Made by a program: the position numbers and the translations under genes | The notes under the pieces: model-generated | Seen by the model: only the letters and a program-made list of their open reading frames with translations | What the model was told of the DNA's origin: nothing | The model's database searches: none | Assembly (NCBI GenBank): GCA_029204225.1 | Contig: CM055103.1 | Span: 43,102,604-43,166,603, forward strand | DNA length: 64,000 bases | Origin: Diphasiastrum complanatum | Lineage: Eukaryota; Streptophyta; Lycopodiopsida; Lycopodiales; Lycopodiaceae | Direction of reading: 5' to 3' | Part shown: positions 12,907 through 23,861 of the stretch, piece by piece | Layout of the letters: each line of letters starts with the position of its first letter | Numbering within the stretch: the stretch's first letter is position 1

Positions 12907-14451
12907 TCAACAAAGTGTTTGCATCATATCTTCATGCTTGTTTACCATGCTAATCTCAAATCCAATGAGGCTAAATACTTCATTATGGAGATAAGTGTCT
13001 TTAGAAGATGATTCACTTACTCTCATAAAGAGCTTACAATTTGCCTCAATACAAATTTTCAAACTATGAGTGAACAAATCACTTTTGCAATTACATGACT
13101 CAAGAGCATACATTTGATGAAATAACCATTTGCTTTCTAATTGATTTAAAATAAATTTCAACCTTTTAAGAACATCATCTATGTTCTCAAGAGAAACTTC
13201 ATACTTAGCTAGTATGGCTTTACTCCAATTTTGAGATGCAATGATCTCACTAAAGCAAATTGATTTATCAAATGACATAAGAGAAGTAAGTATGAGATGT
13301 ATACCACATGAGATATGCTCCTCTTTCCCTTGAAATGTGAGCCACATGGAATCAACCATATTTCTTGAGTTTCTTTTTGGAATCATAACTTGAGAAGGTC
13401 TCTCCTCCTCAATCCTTGGAACACTTGAACCTTGAGATGATTCTTTAAGATCCTCTTCATGGTGCTCCTTCTTGATGGAAATCTGAGACCTCCATGTCTC
13501 ATAATGATCACAACAAGTATGACCATTAAATATGCACTTCCTATGATTATCAAGATTACTTATGCTAGAAACATAAGTCCAAAAATCACCACAACTTGGC
13601 ATGATTATTCCAATATTGAAATCAAAAGGTATTTCCATCTCAATAAGGCTAACCACTTGCTTATGGATATAAGTGTCCACTTTGGATGCTTCACTTATTC
13701 TCATAAGAAGTTTACAACTTGCCTTTAGGATTGAAAACATAAAATTTTCATCTTTATGAATGAACACATCATTCATGATCTTATTGAAACCAAAAGATCC
13801 TACATTATGAAGATATTTACATTTCCTTGACTTCATAACTAATGTAAGCTTACAAGGAAAACATATTTTGCTATCTTTTAAGGCATCACACTCAACTAGT
13901 ATTGCTTTAATCCACCTTTGAGATACAAAAATCTCTTCAAAGCAAAATGGTTCTTCATAAGTTGACATGATAGCATAAATGAAACTATTTTCATTTTGTG
14001 ATTGTTGTTTCTTATTCTTGATTGATTTCTCTTGGATCATAACAATAAGTTTGAACTTATCTAAAGTTCCAAGCAAAATACTTTCCAAGGACATAAAATA
14101 AATCCAAGTTACTTTCATGAAAGTGACATCTATCTTTGCATCTTGAAGCAAACAATGCACTTCCAAATGAAAAATTTTAAAAGATTTGACATGTGTTGTG
14201 ATGGACTCTTGAAGACAAATCTTGCAAGTCCTTGTGAGACTCCAAGCCTCATTCACCTTTCCACAAAGGAAACACCTTTCCTTGGACTTGTCCTTCTTGT
14301 ATTTGCATTTCGAACTTGAATCTCCATCCTTCTCTTCGGACCCCTTGCTTTGGTTCTTCTTGAATGGATTGGTCTTCTTTTTGTAGCATCTTGAGAAAAA
14401 ATATCCTTCCTTGCCACAAAGGTTGCACTTAGGGTCCTTTATTTCCTTCAA
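12907..14451 (-). CDS. Gag-like zinc-knuckle protein with an internally duplicated module (element B)
   Basis: The frame is open for 514 codons from a TTG. No in-frame ATG precedes it back to the upstream TAG, so the true start or a splice is unknown. Near the start is a CX2CX4GX3FX4C knuckle (CNLCGKEGYFFSRC), close to Gag CCHC but with F replacing H. A CFLCGK motif and CKICLQ follow within 40 residues, spaced by KK-rich sequence. The remainder contains two related modules, about residues 155-285 and 385-510. Each has a W-K-A-I-L motif (SQRWIKAILVE; SQNWSKAILAKYE), then CKL-MR-SE-S, DTY-H and V-SLI-EI. The W-K-A motif resembles the integrase-RT linker of the intact copia at 54-59 kb. Function is unknown. 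An RNA-binding capsid-like role is an inference from the knuckles. Confidence 0.6.
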   Translation of the reverse strand: MKEIKDPKCNLCGKEGYFFSRCYKKKTNPFKKNQSKGSEEKDGDSSSKCKYKKDKSKERCFLCGKVNEAWSLTRTCKICLQESITTHVKSFKIFHLEVHCLLQDAKIDVTFMKVTWIYFMSLESILLGTLDKFKLIVMIQEKSIKNKKQQSQNENSFIYAIMSTYEEPFCFEEIFVSQRWIKAILVECDALKDSKICFPCKLTLVMKSRKCKYLHNVGSFGFNKIMNDVFIHKDENFMFSILKASCKLLMRISEASKVDTYIHKQVVSLIEMEIPFDFNIGIIMPSCGDFWTYVSSISNLDNHRKCIFNGHTCCDHYETWRSQISIKKEHHEEDLKESSQGSSVPRIEEERPSQVMIPKRNSRNMVDSMWLTFQGKEEHISCGIHLILTSLMSFDKSICFSEIIASQNWSKAILAKYEVSLENIDDVLKRLKFILNQLESKWLFHQMYALESCNCKSDLFTHSLKICIEANCKLFMRVSESSSKDTYLHNEVFSLIGFEISMVNKHEDMMQTLC

Positions 14452-14503
14452 TATAATGCCACCTATTGATGCTATGTGAATAAAACCTGTGATATGATTC
14501 TAC

Positions 14504-15593
14504 ATATGTAATTTGTGACTCTCAAGAGACTAGATTTGAAAATCTTCAACAATCTAGAAGGATCTACAAAAGATCTAACTCACAAACCTAAGAATCAATC
14601 TTCACACTAATGACTAGTCATTTGGAAACTTTGCTTTGATCACTAAGACAAAAGCATACAATCTTTGAATCAAATCACAAAAGAAATCAGATCCACTCTC
14701 CTATTGGACTTATCAAATACCAATGACTATTTCTTTTGAAAGTTGAAATGGATATGAAAAGATTTGACACCTAGATTTTCCTTTTCACTTGACTAGTTCT
14801 CTCAACACTTGAGATTCTTGAACAAAAGATGGGTTTTTTTTTTCAAACACATGAAAATCAAACTTAATCACTTCTTTTGGACTCACTCTTGACCCAAATA
14901 ATCTCACTCTTGAGATTTAGAATGAATTTGATTTGATTTGAAAACAAACTATACCACCAATTTTTCACATAGCTTAAAAAATTTAGACAACTAGAGATTC
15001 ACAAAGATCTCAACCATGCATGAATACTCAAATATGGACTCCTCATTCTAGACATCCAATGGGATCACAAATTGAGCCTCACACTCTCACATAGAAAGTT
15101 GAACAAATCTAGAGTGATGGTACAATGAATTTCATCCTCTCACCTTGCATATCACTCCTTAATCTATGATTTTTGGCAAAATCACTCTCAACTTCAACAT
15201 GCACTCAAAAAATCAGAGATGATCAATTAATGCACCTAATTCAAGCTTCAATTTTAATTTTTTGGCTGATCTAATCCAAAATCTAATCAAAGCATTAGAT
15301 TTACTATAGAAAATGCTTGATTTTTTTTTTTTTTTTGCACCAAAAATCACTCAAATTGGGTATGTGAGTCAAATTCTACAAATTTTTGAAATTTCTCAGT
15401 CAAAACTGGATATAACAGCCTCACACGTGTGAAAAGGATTCCTATAGCCTACAACAAGATCTGGACCAAAAATTTTGAGGATAGCTATCAAATCCAACTC
15501 GCTACACAAAATTCGACTAGTTTCCAAAAAGTTGCTAATTTTGGCTTTGATTTGGATTAACCCTATCAATTTCAACAAAACCTCTTGTACTAT
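14504..15593 (-). other. Leader of element B
   Basis: About 1.1 kb between primer binding site and ORF is AT-rich and free of long frames. The part next to the primer binding site (15,375-15,593) matches 1-227. A poly-T run lies at 15,319-15,336. A long untranslated leader is common in plant LTR elements. Confidence 0.55.
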
Positions 15594-15605
15594 GCTCTGA
15601 TACCA
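15594..15605 (-). promoter_or_regulatory. Primer binding site of element B
   Basis: Plus-strand GCTCTGATACCA abuts the LTR terminus TGTG at 15,606. On the minus strand it is the standard tRNA-iMet-complementary site. Confidence 0.9.
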
Positions 15606-16421
15606 TGTGCAAAAAGTACAAAAAGGACCAAGAGTGGATCCTAATCTTATTTTCAAGAGGGATTGGCTGTCATATTACTTGATCTATCAATCTACATCAG
15701 ATTAAGATCAATCTAGATCAATTCTAGACACAAAATTCTAACAAGAACAATCATTAATTGAAGGTAAGTGTACTTTATGGTTTTACACGTGAAAAATTGT
15801 CTGAGTACGGACTCCAACCTGAAAATTAAGATAGAACCTCAAAACAATCAAAACAAATGTAGGGAGAGAATCACTCAAAATTGCTTCCAAAACCAAGATT
15901 GGTGTCTCACATTGATTATGGCCAAATGTGGTTCTATATATACAATAAGTGGGAGCTCGTGGTACTGATCATCCCTTTGATCCCACATGTGTGAAGGTGC
16001 TTTGTCATATGATGATTCGTCATGCAAAACTGACACTTGGACAAAACCTCCTATTTTGAGCACTTTTGGTCGATTTTCCTTCTATATGGAGACCTACTTG
16101 AAATACTTCTAGAAGTCAAAATTAATCTACTTCAGCTTATTCCACACATGTGAGCTGTCCTATACACATGGGATGTGACACCTAACCAAAGGATGTGGCT
16201 CATGCAATCAATAGATTGATGCCATGTGTCATATGTCTAGAAAACTAGTTTTTGGCTTTTTTAGCCACTAGAACTTGAATTAAATCATATGTACAACCTA
16301 TATGATTATGGTACATGACAAGTACACTATTTTCACATGTGAGAACAGGCTCCACAGATGTGTAATCATCCTATATACAAGATTTTTGGCCTATACCAAG
16401 CTTATTTTTGCATTTTTCACA
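15606..16421 (-). repeat. 5' LTR of element B, family A (816 bp)
   Basis: It runs from TGTGCAAAAAG to CATTTTTCACA and matches 240-1071 throughout with scattered substitutions and small gaps. TATATATACA near 15,935-15,945 gives a TATA box on the transcribed strand. The CACACGTGTG palindromes of the other copy have partly decayed here to CACATGTG and TACACGTG. Confidence 0.9.
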
Positions 16422-16799
16422 GAATGTTGAAGCCAACTATCAAAGGAAATTGTTGAACAACGCATTTGTTGAAGCTACTATTGAAGCCTATTTGACAATT
16501 TACTATTGAATTTGATTTGATTCATCACTACTGATTATCGCTTCGACCATCGACCATTGAATTTCGACATTGGGCAACTTTCGACCTTGTATAGCATTTT
16601 CAACCCTAAACCCCAACATGCAAAATCTTTCACGATCAGGTAGAATCTTCAATAGACTTAGATTCCATCAGATAGTGACTGTTAACAGCTGAATATAGTG
16701 CCTTGATGTATCTTGTAAATGCATCAATTAAGCATTCTTTTAATTGTATAGCTACCATGTATATATCAGTGACACATCAATTTATAGACTAATGCAACT
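16422..16799. other. No gene seen
   Basis: AT-rich sequence between element B and a copia fragment. CATTGAATTTCGAC and similar phrases recur near 16,480-16,600 without forming a regular tandem repeat. Confidence 0.4.
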
Positions 16800-17045
16800 A
16801 ATGCACGAATCGGACTCAAAGAATGGTTCCATGATTATTTGTCTAACAATACAAAAAAATCCATTCACCTTGGAGACAATAGCTCACACATGATCGAAGG
16901 TGTAGGTACTATCAGGCTAAATTTTTAGAATGGAAAATCCAAACTCATTCCAAAAGTATTCTATGTTCCAAATCTAGCAAATATTGTATTTTATGTCAGT
17001 AAAATTACTGATTTAAAACATAAGATAGAGTTTGGATCATATTCA
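16800..17045 (+). pseudogene. Copia protease-region fragment
   Basis: Read on the plus strand, this encodes LKEWFHDYLSNNTKKSIHLG, then HMIEGVGTIRLNF, a stop, and PKVFYVPNLANIVFYVSKIT. That is the region after the protease active site of Ty1/copia Pol. It is the same family as the minus-strand remnant at 60.6-60.9 kb, which reads STKKFVLLGDNISHRIEGEG. One in-frame TAG and the absence of the rest of pol show that it is a dead fragment. Both ends are abrupt. Confidence 0.7.
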
Positions 17046-17655
17046 TTTAAGGTTCTTGATATATTGAAGAGAGTTCTGATGGAGGAACAGATGAACACAA
17101 GGACCTAATCTTTGGATGGAGAGAAGGATGGAGAAAAGAATGAAGTGTAGAATAAGTCTCCCGATATGGACTGCTACTAACTACCAACAAGAGCGATCTC
17201 TTGGTATCAGGGTAGAAATTGTAAATGCCAAACAGAGTCACAGCTCCTGCGTTCAGGACGGACCACTAAAATAATTGCATGTTCAGAAAAATTTTGAGCA
17301 CATCCATTGAAGATTATTGTTAATCAATTTGAATGTGAAGGTTCAATATAGAATTTAAAGTGATGGTACAGCAAGATAGCTAGACAATGCTTGTTTCTCA
17401 AGCATCAAACACAGTCGTCGTCTGATCAAATTCTGAGGAGTCGAAGACGTCCGTGATTTGATCAGATTGAGTGAATGAACTAAGACAAGTAAATAGAAGA
17501 GTGTAATCAATCACAACACGAATATATCTATGTTAGACACAGATATGAAAAAGTGTTGCTTCTATATTACATTGAATGCTTGTCATGGAGCAAGAGCAAC
17601 TTAAATGGTTACAGCATGAAAAACGATTACAAAAATCGTTTAACTAATCTATAAT
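17046..17655. other. No gene seen
   Basis: A 64-codon frame at 17,047-17,241 overlaps the end of the copia fragment and has no family resemblance. GAGTCGAAGACGTCC and other TCGA-containing phrases begin here and become frequent to 18.4 kb. Confidence 0.4.
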
Positions 17656-18151
17656 TACAAGACTAGTTTTGTTTAAACTATGTACTTGGTCATGAAATGA
17701 TATACAACGACATCTGTACAAAGTGAATAACAGTCCAATGACTCGAAGTCATTGAAATGAAGTAAGTTGTCGCATTCTTCACCTTCTAGAAAAATACGAA
17801 CTATGCCAAAAACGGTTCATTTCTACATACTGTTGCAAAGACGATTCATTTCTTTAGACCATTTGAAAAGAGTGACTGATATTCAAAGTATTTCACATAC
17901 TTTACAAGACTACTTAAACTATGTACTTGGTCATGAAATAATATACAACGACATCTATACAAAGTGAATAACAATCCAATGACTCAAAGTCATTGAAATG
18001 GATGAAGTTGTCGCAGTCTTTGCCTTTTGGAAAAAAGCAAACTATGCAAAAAATAGTTCATTTCTACAGTCTCTTTGAAAAGAGTTACTGATATTCGAAG
18101 TATTTCGCATACTTCTCATACTTCGGGTTTTCCAGAAGTAGTTAGAACGAT
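17656..18151. repeat. Diverged tandem duplication, period about 241 bp
   Basis: TTACAAGACTA...AAACTATGTACTTGGTCATG starts near 17,656 and again near 17,902. The copies stay aligned through ATACAACGACATCT, CAATGACTC, GTCATTGAAATG and GTTGTCGCA, with substitutions and small indels. The divergence shows an old duplication. No coding frame is kept. Confidence 0.8.
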
Positions 18152-18610
18152 CGATCTTCGAAGTAAAACCATACGTGGGATATTTCGCATATTTTCAAAG
18201 TAGTTAGAACTGTTGATCATTGAAGTAAAATGGACTTATCGCAAACTTCGTATATTTTGGAATTTGCTAAGTGAATAAACTTGATGGTTGAAGTCATCGA
18301 AGATGGCCAGGTCTTCAATGTTCTTTAAATACTTTGACATTCGAATGTAGAAAAGATCAGGAATGGTTACCCTTTAATCGAAAAAAGAAAAAAAGTCACA
18401 ATAGTCGCCCTTTGAGTAGTTCGACTAGTCCAGTTCTATGTAAAAGTTGTAGGTGTCGGCGGACTACTGTGTAGAAACCCGTGTATTTTACCAGGTGTTG
18501 TTGTGCACACATAATGAGTGTAGTTTTGTAGGTGCCACAACCTATGTCAAGAAACATGACTAAATATGTATGATAGCAAAACATAAAATTGTAATTTTTG
18601 CAGCTATCAG
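18152..18610. other. No gene seen, TTCGAAGTA phrases
   Basis: Phrases such as TTCGAAGTATTTCGCATAC and GATCTTCGAAGTAAAAC recur at loose intervals from about 17.9 to 18.3 kb. They lie upstream of a gypsy protease and may be part of its leader. Confidence 0.4.
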
Positions 18611-19105
18611 ATGAGCAAACATAATCCAAATGGGTGTTTAATTGAAAAAGTACCAATTGACTCCGAGTCAAGCATTAATATTATGACTGAAGGTACGGCA
18701 CATGCACTTGGACTTATTGATATCAAGCCTACTTAGAGAAAGATCAAACTGGCCGACTCAACAAGGAGAAAGCTTGTAGGTGAGCTGAGAGAAGTCACAA
18801 TGTACATCCAAGATATACCATTTGTCATGAATTTTACTGTCATCCGACCAATCGGAACATGCAACTACTCTATCCTTATTGGAAGACCCTGGCTATATCA
18901 AGCAAACACCGGTGTTCATTGGAAGAAAAAGGAGTTGCGATTTCAAACTAGAGAGCATGATGAACAAAGAAAGCTACACGAGCATGTTATCACATGGTAA
19001 CATGAGCGATATGAAGGAGAAGCTGCTCAATCAGATACAAGCTTCAAGTCCAAGCAATCGTCTTATACTCTTCATATATTTTCAGAACAAGAAGACATTG
19101 AAATA
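18611..19105 (+). pseudogene. Gypsy aspartic protease remnant
   Basis: The frame from ATG at 18,611 reads KVPIDSESSINIMTEGTA, where DSESSINIM is the retropepsin active-site region (family DSG or DTG followed by small residues and N-I-M). After a TAG near 18,735 it continues through YSILIGRPWLYQANTGVHW, the conserved flap-to-C-terminal part of gypsy proteases. The protease would cleave the Gag-Pol polyprotein in the particle. The stop and an altered active-site glycine mark it as inactive. It is followed in order by RT and RNase H. Confidence 0.75.
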
Positions 19106-19329
19106 AATTATCTAGATTGTTATGAGATTGAAGAGACAGAAGTATCTGACAGTGCAGATAAAGCTCAGCCTTCACAATGAGAAATATAAAGACATTCTTT
19201 CACTAATATGAAAGTGGGTATGATTGATCCAAATGACATTCTCTCTATAGAGGTCATACCAGACAAATCCTTGTTAATCTCTAAACTCTTATGACAAAGA
19301 GAAAAAACAATATATGGACCTGCTCACCG

Positions 19330-20601
19330 AATATGACAATGTTTTTACTTGGACCATGGAAGATTTGAAAGGCATTAACAAGAAATTTGGTGAACACTGA
19401 ATTGACTTGAATGAAGGAGCGGTACCAATATGACAACGTCAATATAGGCTAAATCCCAAGTATTAACTTCTGGTGAAAGACAAACTTGACAAATATTTGA
19501 AGTTAGGAATTATCTATCCAGTTCTAGTGAATGGGTTTCGCCAATTGTAGTTGTTCCGAAAAAGAAGACCAAAAAGATCCGGGTTTGCCATGATTATCAA
19601 AAGCTTAATGCTACGACTCATAAAGATCATCATCCTCTATCTTTTATAGATGTGATTCTTGATCAAGTTGCTGGTAATGAAAGATACAACTTCCTTGATG
19701 GATTCTCTGGCTATAACTGGGTATCTATCAGAGAAGAGGACTAGTCCAAAACAACTTCACAACTGATTGGGGTACTTACGCCTATTAGAAGATGTCATTC
19801 GGACTGTGTAACGCACCAGCCACATTACAGAGAATGATGACTATCATTTTTCAAGAATATCTATGCGTATTCCTAGAAATTTTTATGGTGGACTTTTGTG
19901 TTTACAACTTCGAAGCCACACATCTTTCGAAGTTGTGGAAGACATTGCAGAGGTGCAGAGAGACTTCACTGTGTCTCCATCCTGAGAAGTGTTACTTTGG
20001 TATGCTAGAAGGAATACTACTCGGGACACACAATATCAAAAAGAGAAATTGGAGTCGATAAAGGCAAGGTGGAAATTATAAAGAATTTGAAAGAGCCGAC
20101 AAATTTGCGAGAACTCAGAGGATTTCTGGGTCATGTGGGTTATTATAGAAGGTTCATTCAAGACCATGCATCTATTGCTACACCACTGAAACATTTGTTA
20201 TAGAAAGATATTTACTATGAATGGTTTGCTGATTGTCAACAATCATTTGAGTTACTGAAGCAGAAACTCTTGGACGCCCCAATTTTGAGACCCCCTGATT
20301 AGGTAAGGACATTTCATGTTTATATGGATGTTTCGTCATTTGCAATTGGAGTTACCCTAAGTCAGAAAAATGATGAAAAATGGGACTATATTGTCTATTA
20401 TCTAGCATCTTAAAAAAGAACTATTCGACGACGGAACGTGAAGGACTTGGAATGATTTTTTTAGCGAAGAAGTTTCAACATTATTTGCTGGGATATTCCT
20501 TTATTTTGCAAGAATTTGATTATCAAGTGGAAGTTTGCCAAGGGAAGTATCACACTAACATAGACTATTTATCTCGCTTAAATACAGGATCCGTTACTTA
20601 G
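19330..20601 (+). pseudogene. Gypsy reverse transcriptase and RNase H remnant
   Basis: Several frames spell Ty3/gypsy RT in order: VPKKKTKKIRVCHDYQKLNA near 19,555, NFLDGFSGYN near 19,690, MSFGLCNAPATLQRMM at 19,792, and the catalytic region as IFMVDFCVY, in which the usual YxDD is lost. LRGFLGHVGYYRRFI lies near 20,115. RNase H follows with YSTTEREGLGMIFLAKKFQH and DYLSRLNTG. At least ten stops and several frame shifts break it. The lineage differs from the gypsy at 46-50 kb. Confidence 0.85.
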
Positions 20602-20821
20602 AATTTAAGTGATGAATTTTCTGACGAGAATATTATGTTTTTATCTGCCAAAAATTCGTTATATTTGGACATAATAGAGTATCTTCATAATCAAAATTAT
20701 CCTCTTCTTTTTTATTTCGAACAAAAGATGGTCTTAGCTTCCAACACAAGGTTGTACCGTATACAATAAGGAATAACGTACTTTATAAAATGGGACCTAA
20801 TGAAGACCTTCGCAGATGTCT
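20602..20821 (+). pseudogene. Start of gypsy integrase, cut by an LTR
   Basis: After RNase H the sequence keeps a weak coding signal (SDEFSDENIMF, then MGPNEDLRRC), which is the type of linker found before the integrase zinc-binding domain. It stops at the LTR start at 20,822. The rest of integrase is not found to the right, so the LTR insertion or a deletion removed it. Confidence 0.5.
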
Positions 20822-21563
20822 TGTTGGAGAGTTTGTGGATCCCAAGACAACTCTAACCCTAGATAATAAGTGAGACGGATTTGGCACCCTACGTGTGTAA
20901 GTCCAACCTGATGATCACATAGTTATTTGATTAGTTACAAGTCAATATAAGGACTTTAGGCCTTTTTGCGAAACTTTTAATGTCGTAGGGCCTAAATGTC
21001 AAGTTAGTGAATAAAGTTGGATTTCCCTCCAATTTGGATGGTTCCCACTCTTTTTTAAATTTGAATAATTAGAGAGGTAGAAATGGACCAATAGGATTCA
21101 GAGCCAGGGTCCTCCTCTCTACTATTAGAAGGAACCAACTCGAGTTCCTACACATGCTCATTTTTTCATTTCAATAAAGCAAATTGGTTCTCTTGTAAAA
21201 TGGATTTCGAATGTCCTTGCTTTTTATCATTTTTCCTCCATCTCTCATGTTTATTTGTGTTTTGCTAATTGTTGGATTTGATTGTTATTGGGATTGCATG
21301 TTATTATACTTTTTATGAGAGAGAAAGAAAGAGAGAGAAAGATAAGCTATCTTGTTGTGGATCTAGTGTTAGTGGATTTTGTGTTAATGCATAGGATTAA
21401 AGAATGTTAGAGTTAGATGTGAATCTTCCATTCATGTTGAAATCTGAACTATACTATCGCTCTCATGGGAATGAATCTATGCATGACAACTAACTTCATC
21501 TCTTTGATGCTAGATTGACTAAGATCTTGGATTGAGGTTAGGCAAGGAAAGAAACCCACTACA
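20822..21563 (+). repeat. LTR of family L (742 bp), probable 5' LTR of the gypsy at 21.6-27.9 kb
   Basis: The boundaries TGTTGGAGAG and CCCACTACA are set by the inverted copy at 30,046-30,714. ATTTTGATGTCGTTGCTGTGG follows, a decayed form of the gypsy primer binding region TGGTGCCGTTGCCGGGG. The right end and plus-strand orientation therefore fit a 5' LTR. A purine-rich tract (GAGAGAGAAAGAAAGAG) lies at 21,317-21,345. Confidence 0.7.
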
Positions 21564-21567
21564 ATTT

Positions 21568-21584
21568 TGATGTCGTTGCTGTGG
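21568..21584 (+). promoter_or_regulatory. Decayed gypsy primer binding site
   Basis: TGATGTCGTTGCTGTGG differs from the Athila/Tat-type site TGGTGCCGTTGCCGGGG at four positions. Three of these are G-to-A or C-to-T changes, as expected of deaminated methylcytosine. It lies four bases after the LTR end. Confidence 0.5.
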
Positions 21585-21845
21585 TGCTACATCAATTTTC
21601 AATTTTCAGCATGTTTGTTGGATGGTTAGCTTGCATTAGGCATCTTGTCGTTGTATGAATAGTGTTAGATCTGCATTTAGGATTAGTTTTGGAGTGATTT
21701 TGCTTGTTTGAAATCTAATTTGATTGTCAAACAGGAAAAGCTATTCAGATCACCAATCTTAAGATCCATTTGGATTTGAGATATTAAAAAAACTAACAAA
21801 AATCAATCAAATCTGTCAGATTATCTCAAAATCTTTTTCAAGATA

Positions 21846-22203
21846 TGTGAAAGATTTTAGATCCTTAAGATCCAATCTACTTGAATGATCTTTGGTTAGA
21901 AAGAAAAATACACTACCAATCTCACCAATGTAGAAAAATCAGCATCTACACACAATTTGAGATGCAAACACTAAAAGAACTTGATCAAACTTGAATGAAA
22001 TGATTATGTACTATTGTTGTCCATACAAAACCAGCAAGCTATTGTATTTCACACGTGTGGATCCAAAAATAACAAATATAGATCATTCTACACATAGAAT
22101 TGCAAGCAATCACCAAGATAGTGCACTAATGGATAGCAGAACCCAAGAGAACCATGTATAAGCATGAAATGAGATAGAGAAGAGAGAAGATCACTCTCTC
22201 CAT
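21846..22203 (-). repeat. Truncated 3' LTR of element C
   Basis: Matches 23,102-23,460 with a few substitutions and breaks off at GATCACTCTCTCCA, where gag coding sequence begins. It starts TGTGAAAGATT. The exact palindrome CACACGTGTG lies at 22,050-22,059. Confidence 0.85.
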
Positions 22204-22502
22204 GACTTGGATTCATAAAGCTTCTTCAATGAATTCCAAGCTTCGAAAGATGATGTGCACTTACCAACTTCCTTGAGAAGTTCATTGGTAACATTCATCT
22301 TTATCATGTGTAGAGCCTTCTTGGCTCTCTTGTCATACCTCAATTGATCTTGTTGTGTTGTTGGTCTCTCCTCCAAGCCTACGACAATATCCAAAACATC
22401 ATTCATCTCAAGAAGTGACTCCATCCTCACTTTCCACAATGAATAGTTACTTGAGGTAAGCCTATCATTGGCTTCCAACATGACTCCAATTGAGGTTGCC
22501 AT
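22191..22502 (-). pseudogene. Copia Gag N-terminus (element C)
   Basis: From an ATG at 22,502 the frame reads VMLEANDRLTSSNYSLWKVR and continues to NVTNELLKEVGKCTSSFEAW and LKKLYESKS. This is the N-terminal domain of plant Ty1/copia Gag (DUF4219/UBN2 type), equivalent to the first 100 residues of the Gag at 58.5 kb. The last residues come from LTR sequence across the deletion junction. Gag would form the particle that packages the RNA. This copy lacks the knuckle and cannot do so. Confidence 0.85.
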
Positions 22503-23089
22503 GTAGCAATGACCTGATCTTCTCTTTCAACCTGCTTCAATGCACAAAGCACTCCTTTGAAAAACAACAAATGCTTTCAAAAGAAATCACCAAGATTTGA
22601 AACTATCTCACAAATTCTCTTCTAGCACTTATCCAAGCAAATCAACACATAGAATCATAAAATCTTGATCAACCTATGATCTATCCTCAATCTAATGACT
22701 TTTGCCACTTCCTAAGAGTGAAACACACCCAAATGAAGTCCAGAAACCTCACTATCTAGAGATCCAATCAAAATTAGGGTTTTGACAAAATCACAAAAAA
22801 TTGACTATTCCAAATCTACATGCAAATGCTGAAAATTTGATATGCAATCTATAAGCCACCACTTAGGCTGAACCAATGATCCAAAAATCGGCCAAATCCA
22901 GTATGTGAATTCAAAAATCGGAGTTGAACAAGTATATTGACCTATTTAGTGTTTTGATCTACAAAAGATCCAATCTACAAAAGCAAAAAATCTGATTTTG
23001 GTGTAGAATCCTCTCTAGCATGCTCTAGACTTGATATCCTCACCAAATCATTGATAGAGTGATTTTCTCCTTCATAACCTGAAACACAA

Positions 23090-23101
23090 GCTCTGATACC
23101 A
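23090..23101 (-). promoter_or_regulatory. Primer binding site of element C
   Basis: Plus-strand GCTCTGATACCA directly before the LTR start TGTG at 23,102. Confidence 0.9.
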
Positions 23102-23751
23102 TGTGAAAGATTTCAGATCCTTAAGATTCAATCTACTTGAATGATCTTTGGTAAGAAAGAAAAATACACTACCAATCTCACCAATGTAGAAAAATCAGCA
23201 TCTATACACAATTTGAGATGCAAACACTAATAGAACTTGATCAAACTTGAATGAAATGATTATGTACTATTGTTGTCCGTACAAAACTAGAAAGCTACTA
23301 TATTTCACATGTGTGGATCCAAAAATAACAAATATAGATCATTCTACACATAGAATTGCAAGCAATCACCAAGATAGTGTACCAATGGATAGTAGAACCC
23401 AAGAGAACCATGTATAAGCATGAAATGAGATAGAGAAGAGAGAAGATCACTCTCTCCACGAGTTACATCCTTTTATAACAGGTCCAAACCCTATTTGGCC
23501 ACTTGGCTTGCCCACCAAAATGCTAACCCTACTAATTTTGGGTCTAGATTCAATGTACCCAACTTATTCAAATTGAATCTACTCAAACTCGCATTCTACC
23601 TTGACCACACTTTCAAAAAGTGTTTATTCAAATGACATTTAGACTAATGAACTTTGAAAAGTCAACCTCTAAGTCTAAAACAAGTTTTGGCCTCAATATG
23701 CCAAATATGGAAATATTGCAAAATGTGATGAAACTAGTTGAATCTTTCACA
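23102..23751 (-). repeat. 5' LTR of element C (650 bp)
   Basis: It starts TGTGAAAGATT and ends AATCTTTCACA, a perfect 11-bp terminal inverted repeat that fixes both ends. It is related to the LTR at 53,112-53,758 through TGTCC-TACA, GTGTGGATCC and ATCATTCTAC phrases in the same order. Confidence 0.9.
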
Positions 23752-23861
23752 CGATATAGAAATCTGATTCTTGAAAAGTGGAATAGATCTACCAGATCTG
23801 ATCTGAGATAGTTTTGATTGAAAATATAGATCCAATCTCATTGTCTGCTTGATTTGAATCT

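Larger units (their letters stand above)
12175..16421 (-). mobile_element. Element B: non-autonomous LTR retrotransposon of family A
   Basis: A complete 5' LTR (15,606-16,421), a primer binding site (15,594-15,605), a leader of about 1.1 kb, one long ORF plus a short one, a polypurine-like tract and a truncated 3' LTR follow in the expected order on the minus strand. The internal region is only about 3.1 kb and has no protease, integrase or reverse transcriptase domain, so the element could move only with enzymes from another element. The right flank begins GAATG, but the left end is missing, so no target-site duplication can be shown. Confidence 0.75.
21846..23751 (-). mobile_element. Element C: internally deleted copia nested in a gypsy leader
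   Basis: On the minus strand the order is 5' LTR (23,102-23,751), primer binding site, leader, gag N-terminus, then directly a truncated 3' LTR. Everything from mid-gag through pol and the outer part of the 3' LTR is deleted. The junction near 22,200 shares CTCTCTCCATGA-like sequence with the LTR, which suggests microhomology. Flanks are AGATA (21,841-21,845) and CGATA (23,752-23,756), a target-site duplication with one change. Confidence 0.8.
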
